From Lophium mytilinum (taxonomy: Eukaryota; Ascomycota; Dothideomycetes; Mytilinidiales; Mytilinidiaceae): a stretch of DNA of 64,000 bases. The notes under the pieces are model-generated. The model was not told the origin of the DNA. It was given only the letters and a program-made list of their open reading frames with translations, and did not search any database. A program made the position numbers and the translations under genes. This document shows positions 11,585 through 23,426 of the stretch, piece after piece (the stretch's first letter is position 1; each line of letters starts with the position of its first letter). The stretch is from contig MU004196.1 in NCBI GenBank assembly GCA_010093605.1, forward strand, positions 708,255 through 772,254, in the 5' to 3' direction.

Positions 11585-12588
11585 GGCGGAAGCTGTCTGA
11601 GCTCGATCAAGGGGTGATGGGAGCTGTCGAGGGCGTAAAAAGCGGGGATTGGCGGTTCTAGAGTATCACACACAGGGAGAAGGTGAGTTGCAAGAAGGAG
11701 AGATAGATTTGGAGGCGTGGTTTTCACTGGAAAGATTCGACAACATTCGGCGGCGGGTGCTGATAACACTCCCGAGGAGACCAGGAGGCAGCCGGTGGAC
11801 CCCGATAGCAGCCAATGGCGCGCCCGCCCGGCAGCACTTGCGTCTGGAACGCTTGTGCTTCATAATCGAGCATCGCGTCACTTGGGGCGACCGTTGCGCA
11901 CTGTGAGGGGAGAGTCCTGCCGTGGCGGTTAAAGATTTGACGCATTATTCCAGGGTCTTTTTGAGGCTCAAGCAGCGTGGCAGCAGGGTCCAGAAGGTTT
12001 CCGGCTCGACGTCTGCCATGGCCACATGGAGAAGAGGGGAAGGCAATCTAGACGCCCAATCAAACGTCTTGCATTTCGCACTCTCTCGGCCATTCACAGT
12101 CTAGCTATTCCAATTCACGTGATAGAAAACGATACAGTCGGCTCCAATAGGATAGAGCAGAATAGCTTCAAACAGTGCGGTTAGCATAGCGCAAATACAG
12201 AAGAGGGGCGCCAGCTGAGTAGCCAATCAGGAGCCTTGCATTTCTCACTTGTCTCAACCGTTCCATATGAGGCTGTTCCAGTTCACGTGATGGTGAGTGT
12301 TACAGATCATTTCGTAGAGCACATATATTGGACAGGAGAATGTTTGGCTCTCCATTGGCTGATTACGCTCATCGATGTGAGATATTTCTGATGCACCCGA
12401 GCATTTCTTAATAGTGTATCACGATCTGTTGGGGTATTTTTGATACATTTATTTAGGGTAAGTTCTGATGATGTAAGCATCGGGATTTCTTTTCGCCGGT
12501 ATCCAGCTTCCGAACGATCATGCCACGAGTCAACGTGACGCCACCTTTAGCATCCTCTTTATGCAGCGTAACCACTCCCGAGATCAAG
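11585..12588. promoter_or_regulatory. Divergent intergenic of CCP1 and VFA1
   Basis: About 1 kb between two divergently transcribed genes. It holds CCAAT elements (11812-11816 and within each repeat copy) and a diverged tandem duplication with a CACGTG box in each copy, listed separately. TATA-like ATATATTGG near 12320. Promoter role is inferred from position only. Confidence 0.5.
12030..12367. repeat. Diverged tandem duplication, period about 168 bp, with CACGTG in each copy
   Basis: Copy 1 begins near 12030 and copy 2 near 12199. Shared landmarks in the same order and spacing are AGAAGAGGGG (12030, 12199), CCAATCA, CTTGCATTT, and TTCACGTGAT (12114, 12282). Offsets are 168-169 bp throughout. 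The copies have diverged considerably, so the duplication is old. It lies in the shared upstream region of CCP1 and VFA1. Confidence 0.7.
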
Positions 12589-13323
12589 ATGTCGCTTCCA
12601 AACATCTGGCATCACCGTCGGGTGGCTGAGAGCTCGGCGAAGGCATGCTGGATCTGCTACAAGCCCACTTCTAGCGTCCTTATTACACCAGATAACAAGG
12701 TAATCAAAACTAGCTGTCCTATATCGACAGCCAGCTTACAATTTCCAAGGACTTCTTTTATATCTGCGTTGGCCATCTCAAAGATCGGCAGTTTTGCCGA
12801 GCTGACGAGGATGAGGTTGCCGCTGCTGCGGCCAAGAAAGCTAAAGAAGAGCTCGATCGTGAGATCGAAAAGGTGAAGCAAGAATACGAGGAAAAGCAGA
12901 AACGAAAGAAAGAGAAGCGGAAAGAGAAAGCAAAGGAGAAGGGCAAAGACAAGGAGAAAGACAAAGATGCCAAAAAGAATGATGATGAAGAAGACACTAA
13001 AGATGAGAAGGCAAAGGATGACAAGGTGAACTCGCACAGACGCTCTCAGTCAAAGACGACTAATGATTCTTGATAAAGATCAAGCAGCTCTCTGAAGCCA
13101 AAGATGCTCCAAAAGCAGACGATGGACCACGCATCTATTCTCTCACGAAGTACGCTCTTGCCAGTTTCTAATCGAAGCATCGCGGATCGGCGACTGACTT
13201 GCCCTTAGGAATTTCTACCAAATGCGTGTTGACCGAATCCGAAACGCTGAGATTGCGAAACGGAGTAGAGAACGTCTTAAGAGCCCTACCGCTTTCCCAT
13301 CTGTGCCTAGCGGCGATCTCTGA
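12589..13323 (+). CDS. VFA1: Vps4-associated protein 1 (Vfa1) homologue
   Basis: Predicted 190 residues; exons 12589-12699, 12750-13025, 13079-13149 and 13209-13323. The N-terminus carries the family's zinc-binding signature: a CWICYKPTSSVL pair of cysteines, then FFYICVGHLKDRQFC. A very charged Lys/Glu helix follows (KAKEELDREIEKVKQEYEEK, then Lys/Asp-rich low complexity). The C-terminal region (RIYSLTKNFYQMR, RIRNAEIAKRSRERL, PTAFPSVPSGDL) matches the end that binds the Vps4 MIT domain in yeast. Known role: a regulator of the Vps4 ATPase in endosomal ESCRT recycling. An in-frame ATG at 12520 exists upstream, but the conserved MSLPNIWHHRRV start is chosen. Confidence 0.88.
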
Positions 13324-16300
13324 GCAGTATGGGGTCCGATTGCTTCACCATTGCCTATTTTTGGTCGCTATCAGTCCAAGCTGTCAATTACCTCATTCGC
13401 GGCGGCGGCCAAATCACTTGGCAGTTACCGTCCGCTTAATGCCACCAAACGATGCTCGTGTTCCTCTCACCCCCAGCCCTAAGATGCATTTGTAGGGAAA
13501 GAATATGCAGTCAGCAATTAGCGACCGACCACAAGGCCTACGCAGGCCAGAGCACAGGTGGTGTCGTACCAGAACGGCTCTGCGTTGTCTATGCTGCACA
13601 TCAGAACTTCGGAAGCGGATATTGATCCGCGTGCTGGGATAGCTAATCAATCCGGGCAGACAGCTCGCGTAGTATCCAAACAGCAGCCATTCTTCGGGTC
13701 AGACGACGACATGCTGACTGCATGCGGGGAAAAATGCGGGGATTTTAGTGTTGTTTCACGGTCAGTCGTCTTCTCATACAAATCTGATCATTTCCACAAG
13801 TCCAATGTGATAAATCTGTTGCGGATGGAGTCTTGGCTGTCTCATTGAGCGCTTGCTTGATCCGAGATCCTGAAGAGCACACTCGCGACCTTGCGGAGAT
13901 CCCACATTGGCACACGCATGCTCTTCGAGAGGCTGTCCGTGCTTCTGCACCCTATCTGTTTACTTTCCTGTTGAGTTTCATTGTGCTTCGCAACAGTTAG
14001 AGCATTCGCCTAGCTTGATGTGCCGCGGGATCACAGAAGTCACCCTTTGCACACGAAGGCATGCCATCCAGGCCGCCTAGCTACCTGATCGAATGTATTC
14101 ACCCGAACTTGATTCCCTGCACTCAACACTGATCATAGTTGGGAACACGTCGAACAGCTTGGTACCAACTCCAATTTTATCCAGCATCTCTGGGTATGCC
14201 TACAGGTGAAGCGAAGAACTAGCACGACGGAGCTATTTGTGAAGGGACCACGTCTTGAAATATGATCAGGCACCATGTTTATCTTTCAATGAAGAATCGC
14301 AACCCAGCGGCTTACGTACTCCCGCTCTCCGCCCATATTGCTAGCATTCATGGCCAGCGCGCAATCTCTGCAGAGCTCGTCTTATCTGGGTGCTTTAATC
14401 CAGTTGCCCAAGGCGACACCAAATGCTATGGAACGAGGTGTGAAGATCACTGGAGACTCTGCCGACAATGGCCACAAGGCAGTGGACGTTGGGACGTTGG
14501 GACGTTCTCCACATCGGTATGAAATCTCGTTTCGAGAGAAGTACCCAGATCTTCATACGACAGAACGACTTGTCAAGACTCGAAGCTGAGGATCTTCCCA
14601 AGGAAGACAGCCTTTTCATGCTGGTTAGACTCGAGGTTACACAGCAGGTTGCTTGACCATCCACAGCATCATGCGTGGTTGGGTTTAGCTGCTCGGTCAC
14701 AAAGCTAGCAGGCCCTCCAACGCTGAGCCTGCAGCTACAACAGCGCTCCTAGCTGATGTGTCTTCCCGAAAGCTTGATATTTGCAGATGATCAGCAGAAG
14801 TCGTTTGTGGATATATGTCCGATTGGCAGAAGGCGCGGGACGGCAGAAATTTCTTTTCCGAAGCATCTAGCTCTAGGTGCAGCTCCCTGCAAAGCGACGA
14901 GCCCCTCGAACACCTGCAGGTCTGCAGAGTTACCTAGCGCCTTCAAAACTCTTCCAGTATGGTACTCCAGGGCACTCGAGGCGGTCAAGAAGCAGGACGC
15001 CACCAAGTCGTCTCTGCCTTTCTTCGCTATATGCAGAAGAAGGCCTCGTCTGCTTCGCCAACAACGGGCTCCACAAGTCTACCTGATGGGACCATACGAC
15101 CAATGAAGGGCGTGGCGCGAGCTCAAGCGATCGCATAATCCTAGAATGGCACGAGGGACAGACGCCACGCCACCTGGCACGCGGATCTTGGGAGTTGTGT
15201 GGACGGGGAAGCTGGTTCAGAGTTCCGCCTTGCCATGCCAAGCCATGCACCAGCTCCCCCAAACTGCAGGCCTCTAGGCGCGGGAGGCCTGTGGTATCAC
15301 GATATCGACGTTTTGGTAATGGAAATGTCTTGGCCACTCTCTACTCCGGCGAATACTCTTAGGCGAACAACCAACTCCCTCCCAACCTGGCCCTGAGGTA
15401 TTGGGAACAACCTCGATGCCAAACCGAGACCCTGGAAGGGTTCCTTACCCTATTCTAGCTCGATGATAGCGTGGACCCTCTCTGACATTCACGGAGAATA
15501 CTCCGAGTGAATCTCAGAGCCAGCGCTGGGAGCGAGCGCTGGGAAGCGAGCTCTAGGCTTAGCGACGCTCAATCACAAAATGAAATATCCGTGCTGGAAT
15601 GCAGCTTGCTGAACTGCACTGCGTAATTACATGTTTCTGTACCGGAGAGCAAGTATTTTCGGGCCATCGGTCGGATGTGCGCCCAGCATTACTCGATCCG
15701 AGTCGTCTCCCTACTGCCATCAATGAACACGGGACGGGGCGCCAGAGCATCCGTGGGCGCCGAACCGCAAACCCATGGAGTTTCGGTGACGTTCACATTC
15801 GAAATGCTGGACTGCATGTTCAGCCCAGGGCCTTGATTCGAGGGCGGCCGTGTTGGCACTATATACAGCAGGTCTCTCGGGATTCCCCTGATTGTCATAT
15901 CACAGCAATTTATACATACCTCGGATAGGGCTTATTACAATGACCTCACTTTGGTTACTCTGCTCACAAGCATTTTCCAAACCTGTGCCCTCCTACCAGG
16001 GAACAGGCCAGGCTGGGTATGTATGTCTCACCCTCTCCATGTCGGAGGAGCAACAAGCATCAATCTAGCTCCTCCCCCATCCCCTCCCCCACGTCTGCCA
16101 AGCATGCCCGTCCGCTCGGCCTCGCCGTCACCCAATCGATATTTTCAATTCCCATGTCGAATCCTGGAGAAAAATGCTCAAACGGGCGTCCTGCATTCCA
16201 CCGCATTCCCGCACCCTGTATTGTGTTTTGGCGGTGGGAGGGATTAGGGTGGTAGAGGGAGGATAATTCTCCGATGTCGGTCTAGCGTGTGCGACGTTGA

Positions 16301-18504
16301 CGACCTGGGAGGCCTGGTATCATGGCGATGATTGCTGGTGAAGGCAAATCGAACTGGCGTTTCCGTAAGGCCACCCGCTGCATACTTCGCGTAGACGCGG
16401 GACGAACCCACACCCGCACCGTCGACAAGCGGCACCGAAGCGCCACAACGGCACGCACCTTTTCACCGTCTGCAAGGCTGAAGCTCCGCTTCGGTGAAGC
16501 TCTGGATGGGTGATCGTCACACCGTCGTACCGCGTATCGCCAAAACCGCACAGTTCAAGGAAAGTCCTCGCATGACGTTCAGGCCAGCAGCACGCGATTT
16601 CTGATTTGCCCGTGCTACCACCACCGCCCGACATCTGACAGCGATCCCCACAAATTCTTGTATGGGAAGTGTTGTGAGTAGAGTGTCACAAGCTGTGTCA
16701 GCCCACGCCTGGATCCCAGATAATCACCTGACACCACCGGGGGGCCGAGATCCGGCGATCTGAGATCCATCCCATCGTATCGAATGTTACCCAGAGCCAA
16801 GGCGCTCGCCCCCAGATCTAGCAGCCCGTCCCATCGCTATTCCTGCCCCTTCAAGTCATTTTTTTTTCTCGCTGGGACGTTGAGAGAAGGCCAGGCCCTT
16901 GGGTGGAGACGGTCGTTTGCGTATTATGGGTACGGCGCGCGTAAGGCGCCCAGCCCTACGCGGGCTCCGGAGTCTGCGGTCTCTCTGCATTGCGATGGAG
17001 AAAGGAATTGTCGGTCTGTGATGCGACCGTCGCATCGCATATACCTGTCCACAAACGCGTGCATGTGTCCATCGCTCCGTTCAGGTTTTGCAACCAAACC
17101 TCGCACTTCCTTGCATTTGGGCCTGTGCGGAAGCGGCAACGATCATTTGGACATGGCCGGTACACAAATTGTCCTCTTACCAGCACCTCCCCTCCTCCCG
17201 CCGCCATCAGCACAGACGCTGTCAAAGAGAGCGTTGCGCTCGCGGGGCAGCGAGTCTTCCCATGCGATTGTGAGACATAAGCGCTAGCTGCGAGCGGGTC
17301 AGGCGCGCGTTTAGGCCTGGCGTAGGGGCCTGGCGAAGCCTGTCAGCTCCCATCAGCAGGGAGCCATGAGTAAAATGCACCCAACTGGGACTACTGCGTG
17401 CAGTAGCTCGCGAGGGGGCTTGGCGAGCGGTGCACGTTCTGAGTAGGTGTGAGACATTGGGATGTGTGTTGTGATACAGGTTGATGGAACTACTGGCCCT
17501 GAAGACAGGAAACTCATTTTTGCGGCTTATTGATTCTTGGTCGGGCGGTGGGTGAGCTGGGATATGGCGGTGATGTTGAGGCTGTGGAGTGCTCACCGGT
17601 TGGCTGGAGCGATCGTCTGTCTTCCTGTTTTGGGGTTGAGCTCGGTAGGCGACTGGTGATGAGACCTGGGATGCTCACCGGTTTAGCGATTTGCGCAACA
17701 CAACGTGCCGCGAATGTCTCGGAACGGCATCCATTTTGGGAACGCTAGCGTGCTGAATAAGGCACCAGTATCAGTAAACCACTGCCGCTTTCTCGTATTG
17801 GCGAGCCAAGAGGACGCAATTAGTAGTATTTCGCCGACCAGGAGAGGAACCAGGCCTTTGACAAACATTCATTTTTAGATTACGTGATACGATACGTAAA
17901 TTTGTAGCGCACTTCGGCGGCGGTAGAGACGTGTGTATGAGGTATGTGTGTGCTTTGCTGAGACACACATCAAAAGCCAAGTGTAAGTCGGGCAGAGCGA
18001 AGACAAGCACGGTCTGTGAAGAGACCACCATCCCCAGCAAACATGACACCGGAGATGCAACAATCCAACCAAAACAGCAAAACAGCCCAGTGCTGGAACA
18101 TGCTCCGAGACAAAGCCAAAACAATCCCGTTCACCCTCGCGAAGAATAAAACAAGTGTACGCCGTCGTGAACGTCATGATGAGAGAGTTGTGTAGAGTAC
18201 TTTATGGAGAAAAAGCAAGGCCCTGCTGGGCGGTCGAGAGCCAGCCAAGGCAGGGGTGTGAAAATTGACGAATGTTTTTCGCTTGAATCGAGGCATGCAG
18301 AATAAAAGGTCTAGGCCTCTGGTGAATGAAGCCACCGAGAAGAACCCTAGAAAAGAAACAAGACCGCCGGCTCCATAGAAAAAGACCAAGTCCAACCTAT
18401 GGTGGAGATGTCGAAGTTTTGGAGATGAAACAAAGCGCTTAGATCAAATGCATTGATGAATGAATGCTCGCTCAATCAATCGACGAACCGCGATAACCCC
18501 CATC
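13324..18504. other. 5.2-kb stretch without a recognisable gene
   Basis: Lies between the converging VFA1 and C2H2 genes. Many short ORFs occur on both strands, none longer than about 170 codons and none with family resemblance. I could not assemble exons into a convincing protein. A small direct repeat (period 8, GACGTTGG) is at 14485-14506. Poly-T of nine at 16859-16867. It may hold 3' UTRs, lost genes or non-coding transcripts; the sequence does not decide. Confidence 0.4.
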
Positions 18505-20727
18505 TCATGACTCGTCGTGGACCTCGTCGATTACGCCCGGCTTCGATGCCGATGCCAACAGCCCCCCGGCAGATGAGCCGCTGAGGGAGCCTACGGATGA
18601 CACCCTCTCCTTGGGTGGGGGTTCGTCCTTCATGCACGCGTTCTCCAGCATGTTGGTCCACTTTCCGCTGGTCCCGGCATGGCTGTGTTTCAGGTGTTGC
18701 CGGAAATGATCGGCGCGGAAGAACTTCTTTGCTTGGTTGCACTCGCCGAACTTGTGCACGTGATTCAGGTGTTCGGACCGGGCTGGCCAGTCGGCAGGAT
18801 TGGGGAACTCGTCGCCGCAGTACCCGCACACATCGGCGAGGGCTGGGCGTGCCGAAGAGGGGTGAAATGCGCCCTCGACGCTGGAAAGCGCAGCGCAGGA
18901 CCACGAATGCCGCCGTAGATGCAGTGAATTCTGGTGCCGCTCGGCCTCGTTCTTGTTCTTGAAGCGGTTCGAGCAGTACGCGCACGTGTACTGCTTTTCG
19001 AGCTCGTGGATTCTGGGCACGTCAGCGATACAGCACAGTCAAGGGATAGCGGGTCTAGTTGAGGGCTTACCGTAGCTCGTCCTCGGTGTCGAACTTCTTG
19101 GGCTTCTTGGGACAGCACTCGCAGATCAAGTTGCCCTGGATGCGCTGGACGCCGCTGTTCTGGCGCGAGTGCGAGAGGCTGGCGTCCGACATGGTGCGGT
19201 GGTGCGGCTCGTGGTCGGACGGGCCTCGCTGGTGTTGCGGTCGAGACAGAGATGCCCGGGGACTGGGGTTGAGCGACCTACTAGCCGTAAACGGCGAGAC
19301 GGCGCCAAACTCTGATTCTACCGAGGGCGAGAGGGCTCCAGGCGACAGACGTTGCTCTCCGCCGTTGTAACTCGTCGCGCTCGATGCGACCGACAGCCCA
19401 TACGACGACGCAAACGACCCCGTGCGCTGGCTCAGCGACGACGCCGACGAGAGTGACCCCTGGTTTGCGTGGAAGCGCGACACGGGTGAGTTGCGGTTCA
19501 CCAGCATCTGGGCAGACCGCCGGTGGTACAGGTCGTTACCGCCTCCTGTGAGCGGCCGGTCATCCCGCGCCGCTTCGGAGGGCGGTGATGACGCCCGCCG
19601 CTTGATGCCTGCCTTGGAGCCGGGGTACTCGTCGGACCCTGCAGGGCTGCGGTCGTTGATGTTCAGGTCGCGCAGACCGCTGTCCTCCATACCGAATTCC
19701 TGCTCTGAGAAAACGCTGACGTCGAAGCTCTGGTGCCTGGGATGGGCCGACACGCTCTCTTCCACGGTTGAGGGGGTCGACAGGCTGCCGTACCGCCGTG
19801 GGTGGGTGCTGTCGTAGCTGGGGTCGAATCCTGGACTGCGGAATCCCGAATGCCCAGGCGACACCCCTCCTGACGGTGTCCACCGGGATATGGGTGAATC
19901 GAGCGACGAGTACAGGCGGTCGGGCACCGAGAGGGGTTTCAATTGCCCGTTGAGTTTGTTTAGAGTATTGTGGGGGACGGTTGAGTTTTCCTGTGCGCTA
20001 GAGGAGAACAGGCCGGAGTTGGATGTTCTTGTAGGAGTATTCGGGCCGCCAATCTTGGATAGGAGCTGTTTGTCGTATGCGTGGGAGGAGTTCTGCAGAG
20101 TCTGCTTGCCAAGCTGGCTTTCGCTGGTGAATCTGCGGGTCATGGTGGACATGTTAGCGTTCATGTTGCAGTCTGGAGTATTACGGGGCGGACGAGCCAC
20201 GCCTTGTGCGCGTGCCAGTGGCGACTGGTGGAAGTCGACGGATAGGAAGGGAATGCATACCGGTGGTTTCCCAACGACGGGCGCGCTGGACCGCGGTCCT
20301 CGTCACTGCGATCCGAGCTGTCGGTGTTCATGTCCACGTCAAAGGAGCGCGACGACGCACTCTCGCGCCGGGCATGGCCATATGCATAGCGGTCGCCGTC
20401 CGACCTGTGGTGCTGCACCTGACCAATGCCGCCTCCACCGCCCAGCAGACTCGACCCAGGCTTCACCGAGGCGGCCGATCTCCCGAAGCCTGCGCCGTTG
20501 GGACTGTGGGTATTACCCCACTGCCAGCCCGGGTCTTGGCCCTCAGCGAGCTCGCCAATGTAACGTGGAGGAGGTAAGGGCGGCGGCGGGCTCTCACGAG
20601 CATTTGGAATCGCCATGGGGACTCCTGAGGCGGCGTAGGAAGAGCGGCGCGGTAGCGAGTACCGGTTGTGGTGCGGCGCCGAGTCATATACGCGAATAGA
20701 CGGTGTCGATGTTGTTGCGTGCGACAT
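18505..20727 (-). CDS. C2H2-type zinc-finger protein, probable transcription factor
   Basis: Predicted 678 residues; exons, in coding order, 20727-20261, 20132-19071 and 19012-18505. The first two-thirds are low-complexity, rich in Ser, Pro, Gly and Arg (RRSSYAASGVP, ESPPPPLPPPRYIGELAEG), and look disordered. Zinc-binding segments lie in the C-terminal third: ICECCPKKPKKF; YTCAYCSNRFKNKNEAERH ending in an H-x4-H pair; VCGYCGDEFPNPADW with EHLNHVH; and FGECNQAKKFF with HFRQHLKHSH. The block HAGTSGKWTNMLENACM follows. These spacings fit tandem C2H2 fingers, several atypical. DNA binding is inferred. An in-frame ATG at 20787 would add 20 residues; 20727 is preferred. Its upstream region is GC-rich and shared with YVH1. 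Confidence 0.85.
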
Positions 20728-23426
20728 GGCGACGAGGAGCAGGGGGCTTTTAGAGTTGCCACCAGCTGAGTTTGTGAGCGGGCCCAAAGTGGCAATACTA
20801 ATCCACGGCGACTCGACGCTTCAGCGCTTAAGGGACGGCAGCAGCAGCCACGAAGCCACGGGGGGCCCGAAGCAGCACGCAGGCACACAAATAGGCCGCG
20901 AGCCGCCAGGTGGGTCGGGCAGCGGGCGGCGGATGGGCGTGCCTCAGGGATGAGGGCAGTGGAGGGTGGTGTGGACGGCGAGGCGGGCTGGAGGCGTTGA
21001 GTTCGTGATACCGGGGACTGGAGGACAGGAGATTAGCGGACTTTTGGATTTCGGCCTCAGCCCTACGAGGCTGGACAGTGCCGGCTGAAGAAACGCACCC
21101 GCCTGGGCCGCACAGCCACGCCGCGGAGCTACGCCTAGGGCAGAAGGCCTCGAGGAGTCTGGAGTGCGCGTCGTCGGCAGGCTCATGCGGGTAGCGTGCT
21201 CGCGGTGCGTTCGCTGCAGTGGCCACGGCGCATGGGCAGCACGCCGGCCATTCGAAGCAGCCCGGGGACCAGAGAGGGCGGCGATGCTGCTGGCCGCGAG
21301 TGTGCGGGTCCGGTGGCGCGTCGTGGGTGGGTGAGGCTCGGGAGCAGCAGAGTCAGGGGAGAGACAGCAGCTGTCACGGCGAGCAGACGAGGTGCATAGA
21401 GAGCAAGACAGCACAAGACAACAGGCGGCGAGAGGTGAGGGGCGGTCCGATGCGTTTGAGAGAGCGGTGCTGCGTCCAACGGTACATATTCATAAGAGGG
21501 GACCGCCATAAGCTCGCTTTTCCGCCAAAGGCTGCTCCGTGCCCATCGCCTGGGGGGTCCTCCCAGCCGCTAAACGGCGCGGATTGGCCCTCTCTGCGCA
21601 CCGAACGCACTGGAGGGCGGCAGGGGAGTGCCTTGGTGTGCAGGCCTCAACTCGAGCTTTCCAGAAGGCGTGCAGAATCCCGCAGGGCCAGCGAATGCTG
21701 TCGAGTCAACTGCCTGCGGCCGGCAGCAGCACGCTTCTCGAGCAGCGATGCATCCAGCACTTCGTCCGCGCCCAGCAAGGCCCCGGCCACCCGCCAGAGG
21801 GCTGTTTCAAGATGACGGCGAGCATTCCCGGCAGCGTGGGACCTCAGTACTGTCAGCCTGGCCCTCATCTCGGGGCTCCAGCGCGCCCGCTCATCCGCTG
21901 CTGCAACCCGTCTGGGAGCACGGCCAAGCCCACCGACTACCCAGGCGCGCGCCCTCGCTCCAACGCTGTGTGGGGACACGGACACGGTGACAGGGCTCGC
22001 GGTCGACGGTCGATGGTCGACGACAGTGAAGCGCCGGCGAGACGTCTCGGGCGGCACAACTTGGGCGTGGCCAGCGGCATGCACTCATGGCGTCGTATCG
22101 TGAAGGCGCCGACGCTGTGCAAGACGGGCCGTGGCCAGCAGACGGTGCAGAAAAGCTGAGGGCGACGCGGTGAGGACGGATGCACGAAGCTCGCTGAGGT
22201 GCATGCGAAGACGGCCTTACAACTGCTAGCGCCCACGACCCAGGGTCCCTCCCAAGGCTCTAGCGACTCCTTCAGCCTTACGGGCGTTACTGGCGGCCGA
22301 TATCAAAAGCGTCGACTCGTGGACCGTGGGACTCGATTCGATGCCCCCTCACGCTGCCAGCCTCGGGGTCGACCACACAACCACAACGCCGTTCTTGTGC
22401 AACACCACCCAAAGCACCCCCGCCCTTGAACGCTGATCGCTGGATCGCCGCCGCTGCATCGTCTCAAACGCTGTCGGCGTGCTGGCGGGCGAATAGCGGT
22501 GGCGGTGCCCCATCCGGTGCATCGTGCCACTCACCACTCGTTATGGCCCGGCAGCCCTGCTCTCCGTCCAGGCTCTTGACCCCATGCTGACCATCTCTTG
22601 AACTCGACGCTTGGATGAAACAACGGAAGATGGACGTAGGATAGAGGCAGAATACGCAGGATAGATGCAGGAAGCCCTACGCTTAGCGGGAGAAGCCGGC
22701 TGTCCTGCGAACTCGTCGTCCTCTTCGGGCATGGGGTCCCAGGTTCCCCAGACGTGCCGCAACTGACGCCGGCTGACCACTTGGGTCGGCCAGGGATGCA
22801 ACGGTGAGATAGATTGACGGGCACATTCACCAACCGCGAGACAGGCCTCATGCTGGACGTGACACGGCTGCAGGCGTGACAATCGCCGGCTTCCACGGTT
22901 CGCGCTGCAGATGTGAGGGCTGCTAGCGCCTCTCGTGATGCCGAGCCAGAAAAAGCGGACACGGCACGCCGCGCACAAGCAAGGAGACCCCCGACATAGA
23001 GAGCTTCGGTGCACGGGAGCTGGCGCCCTGAGCCGTCTGTGGCGCGCTCAGATCCTCAGCCCTATCACGGCCTGATCGGCTTCCTGGTCGGCGGCGTGCC
23101 GCAAAGGCACCGCACCGGGCGCCGAACCGAATGCTCGCAGGCAGGTTTTGCCTACTGTTTCGGTGCCTCTGCCGTCTCCACGCTCCAATTGCCGGCGCGG
23201 GAGGCAAGGGAAATTTGTTGCGGTGTGGGAAAGTCGCCTGGCAGCGCCAAAGCGGGCGTCTCATCCGCGCTCTAGAGATTACGGCTTGAACGCCCACACA
23301 CGAGCCTCGGCCAATGTTGGACCAGCGAAAAACGCTGATTCACCAGGCGACGTCTGCCCATCATCGCCAGGCCACACGCGGGAGTCTCCCCCTCTGGAGT
23401 ACGCAATACTGCAATCTCCGACTGCG
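20728..23426. promoter_or_regulatory. GC-rich divergent intergenic, C2H2 gene and YVH1
   Basis: About 2.7 kb between divergent genes, richer in G and C than the coding flanks. Several ORFs of 100-200 codons occur on both strands, a normal effect of GC-rich DNA; none resembles a protein family. Likely contains long leaders or promoters. No tRNA or repeat seen. Confidence 0.4.

Noticed and set aside
14262-15337. Cluster of short ORFs on both strands
   Set aside because: Tried joining them through GT-AG introns; no combination gave a protein with recognisable motifs.
21539-22159. 206-codon ORF in the GC-rich interval
   Set aside because: Long ORFs are expected by chance in GC-rich DNA; composition and lack of motifs argue against coding.
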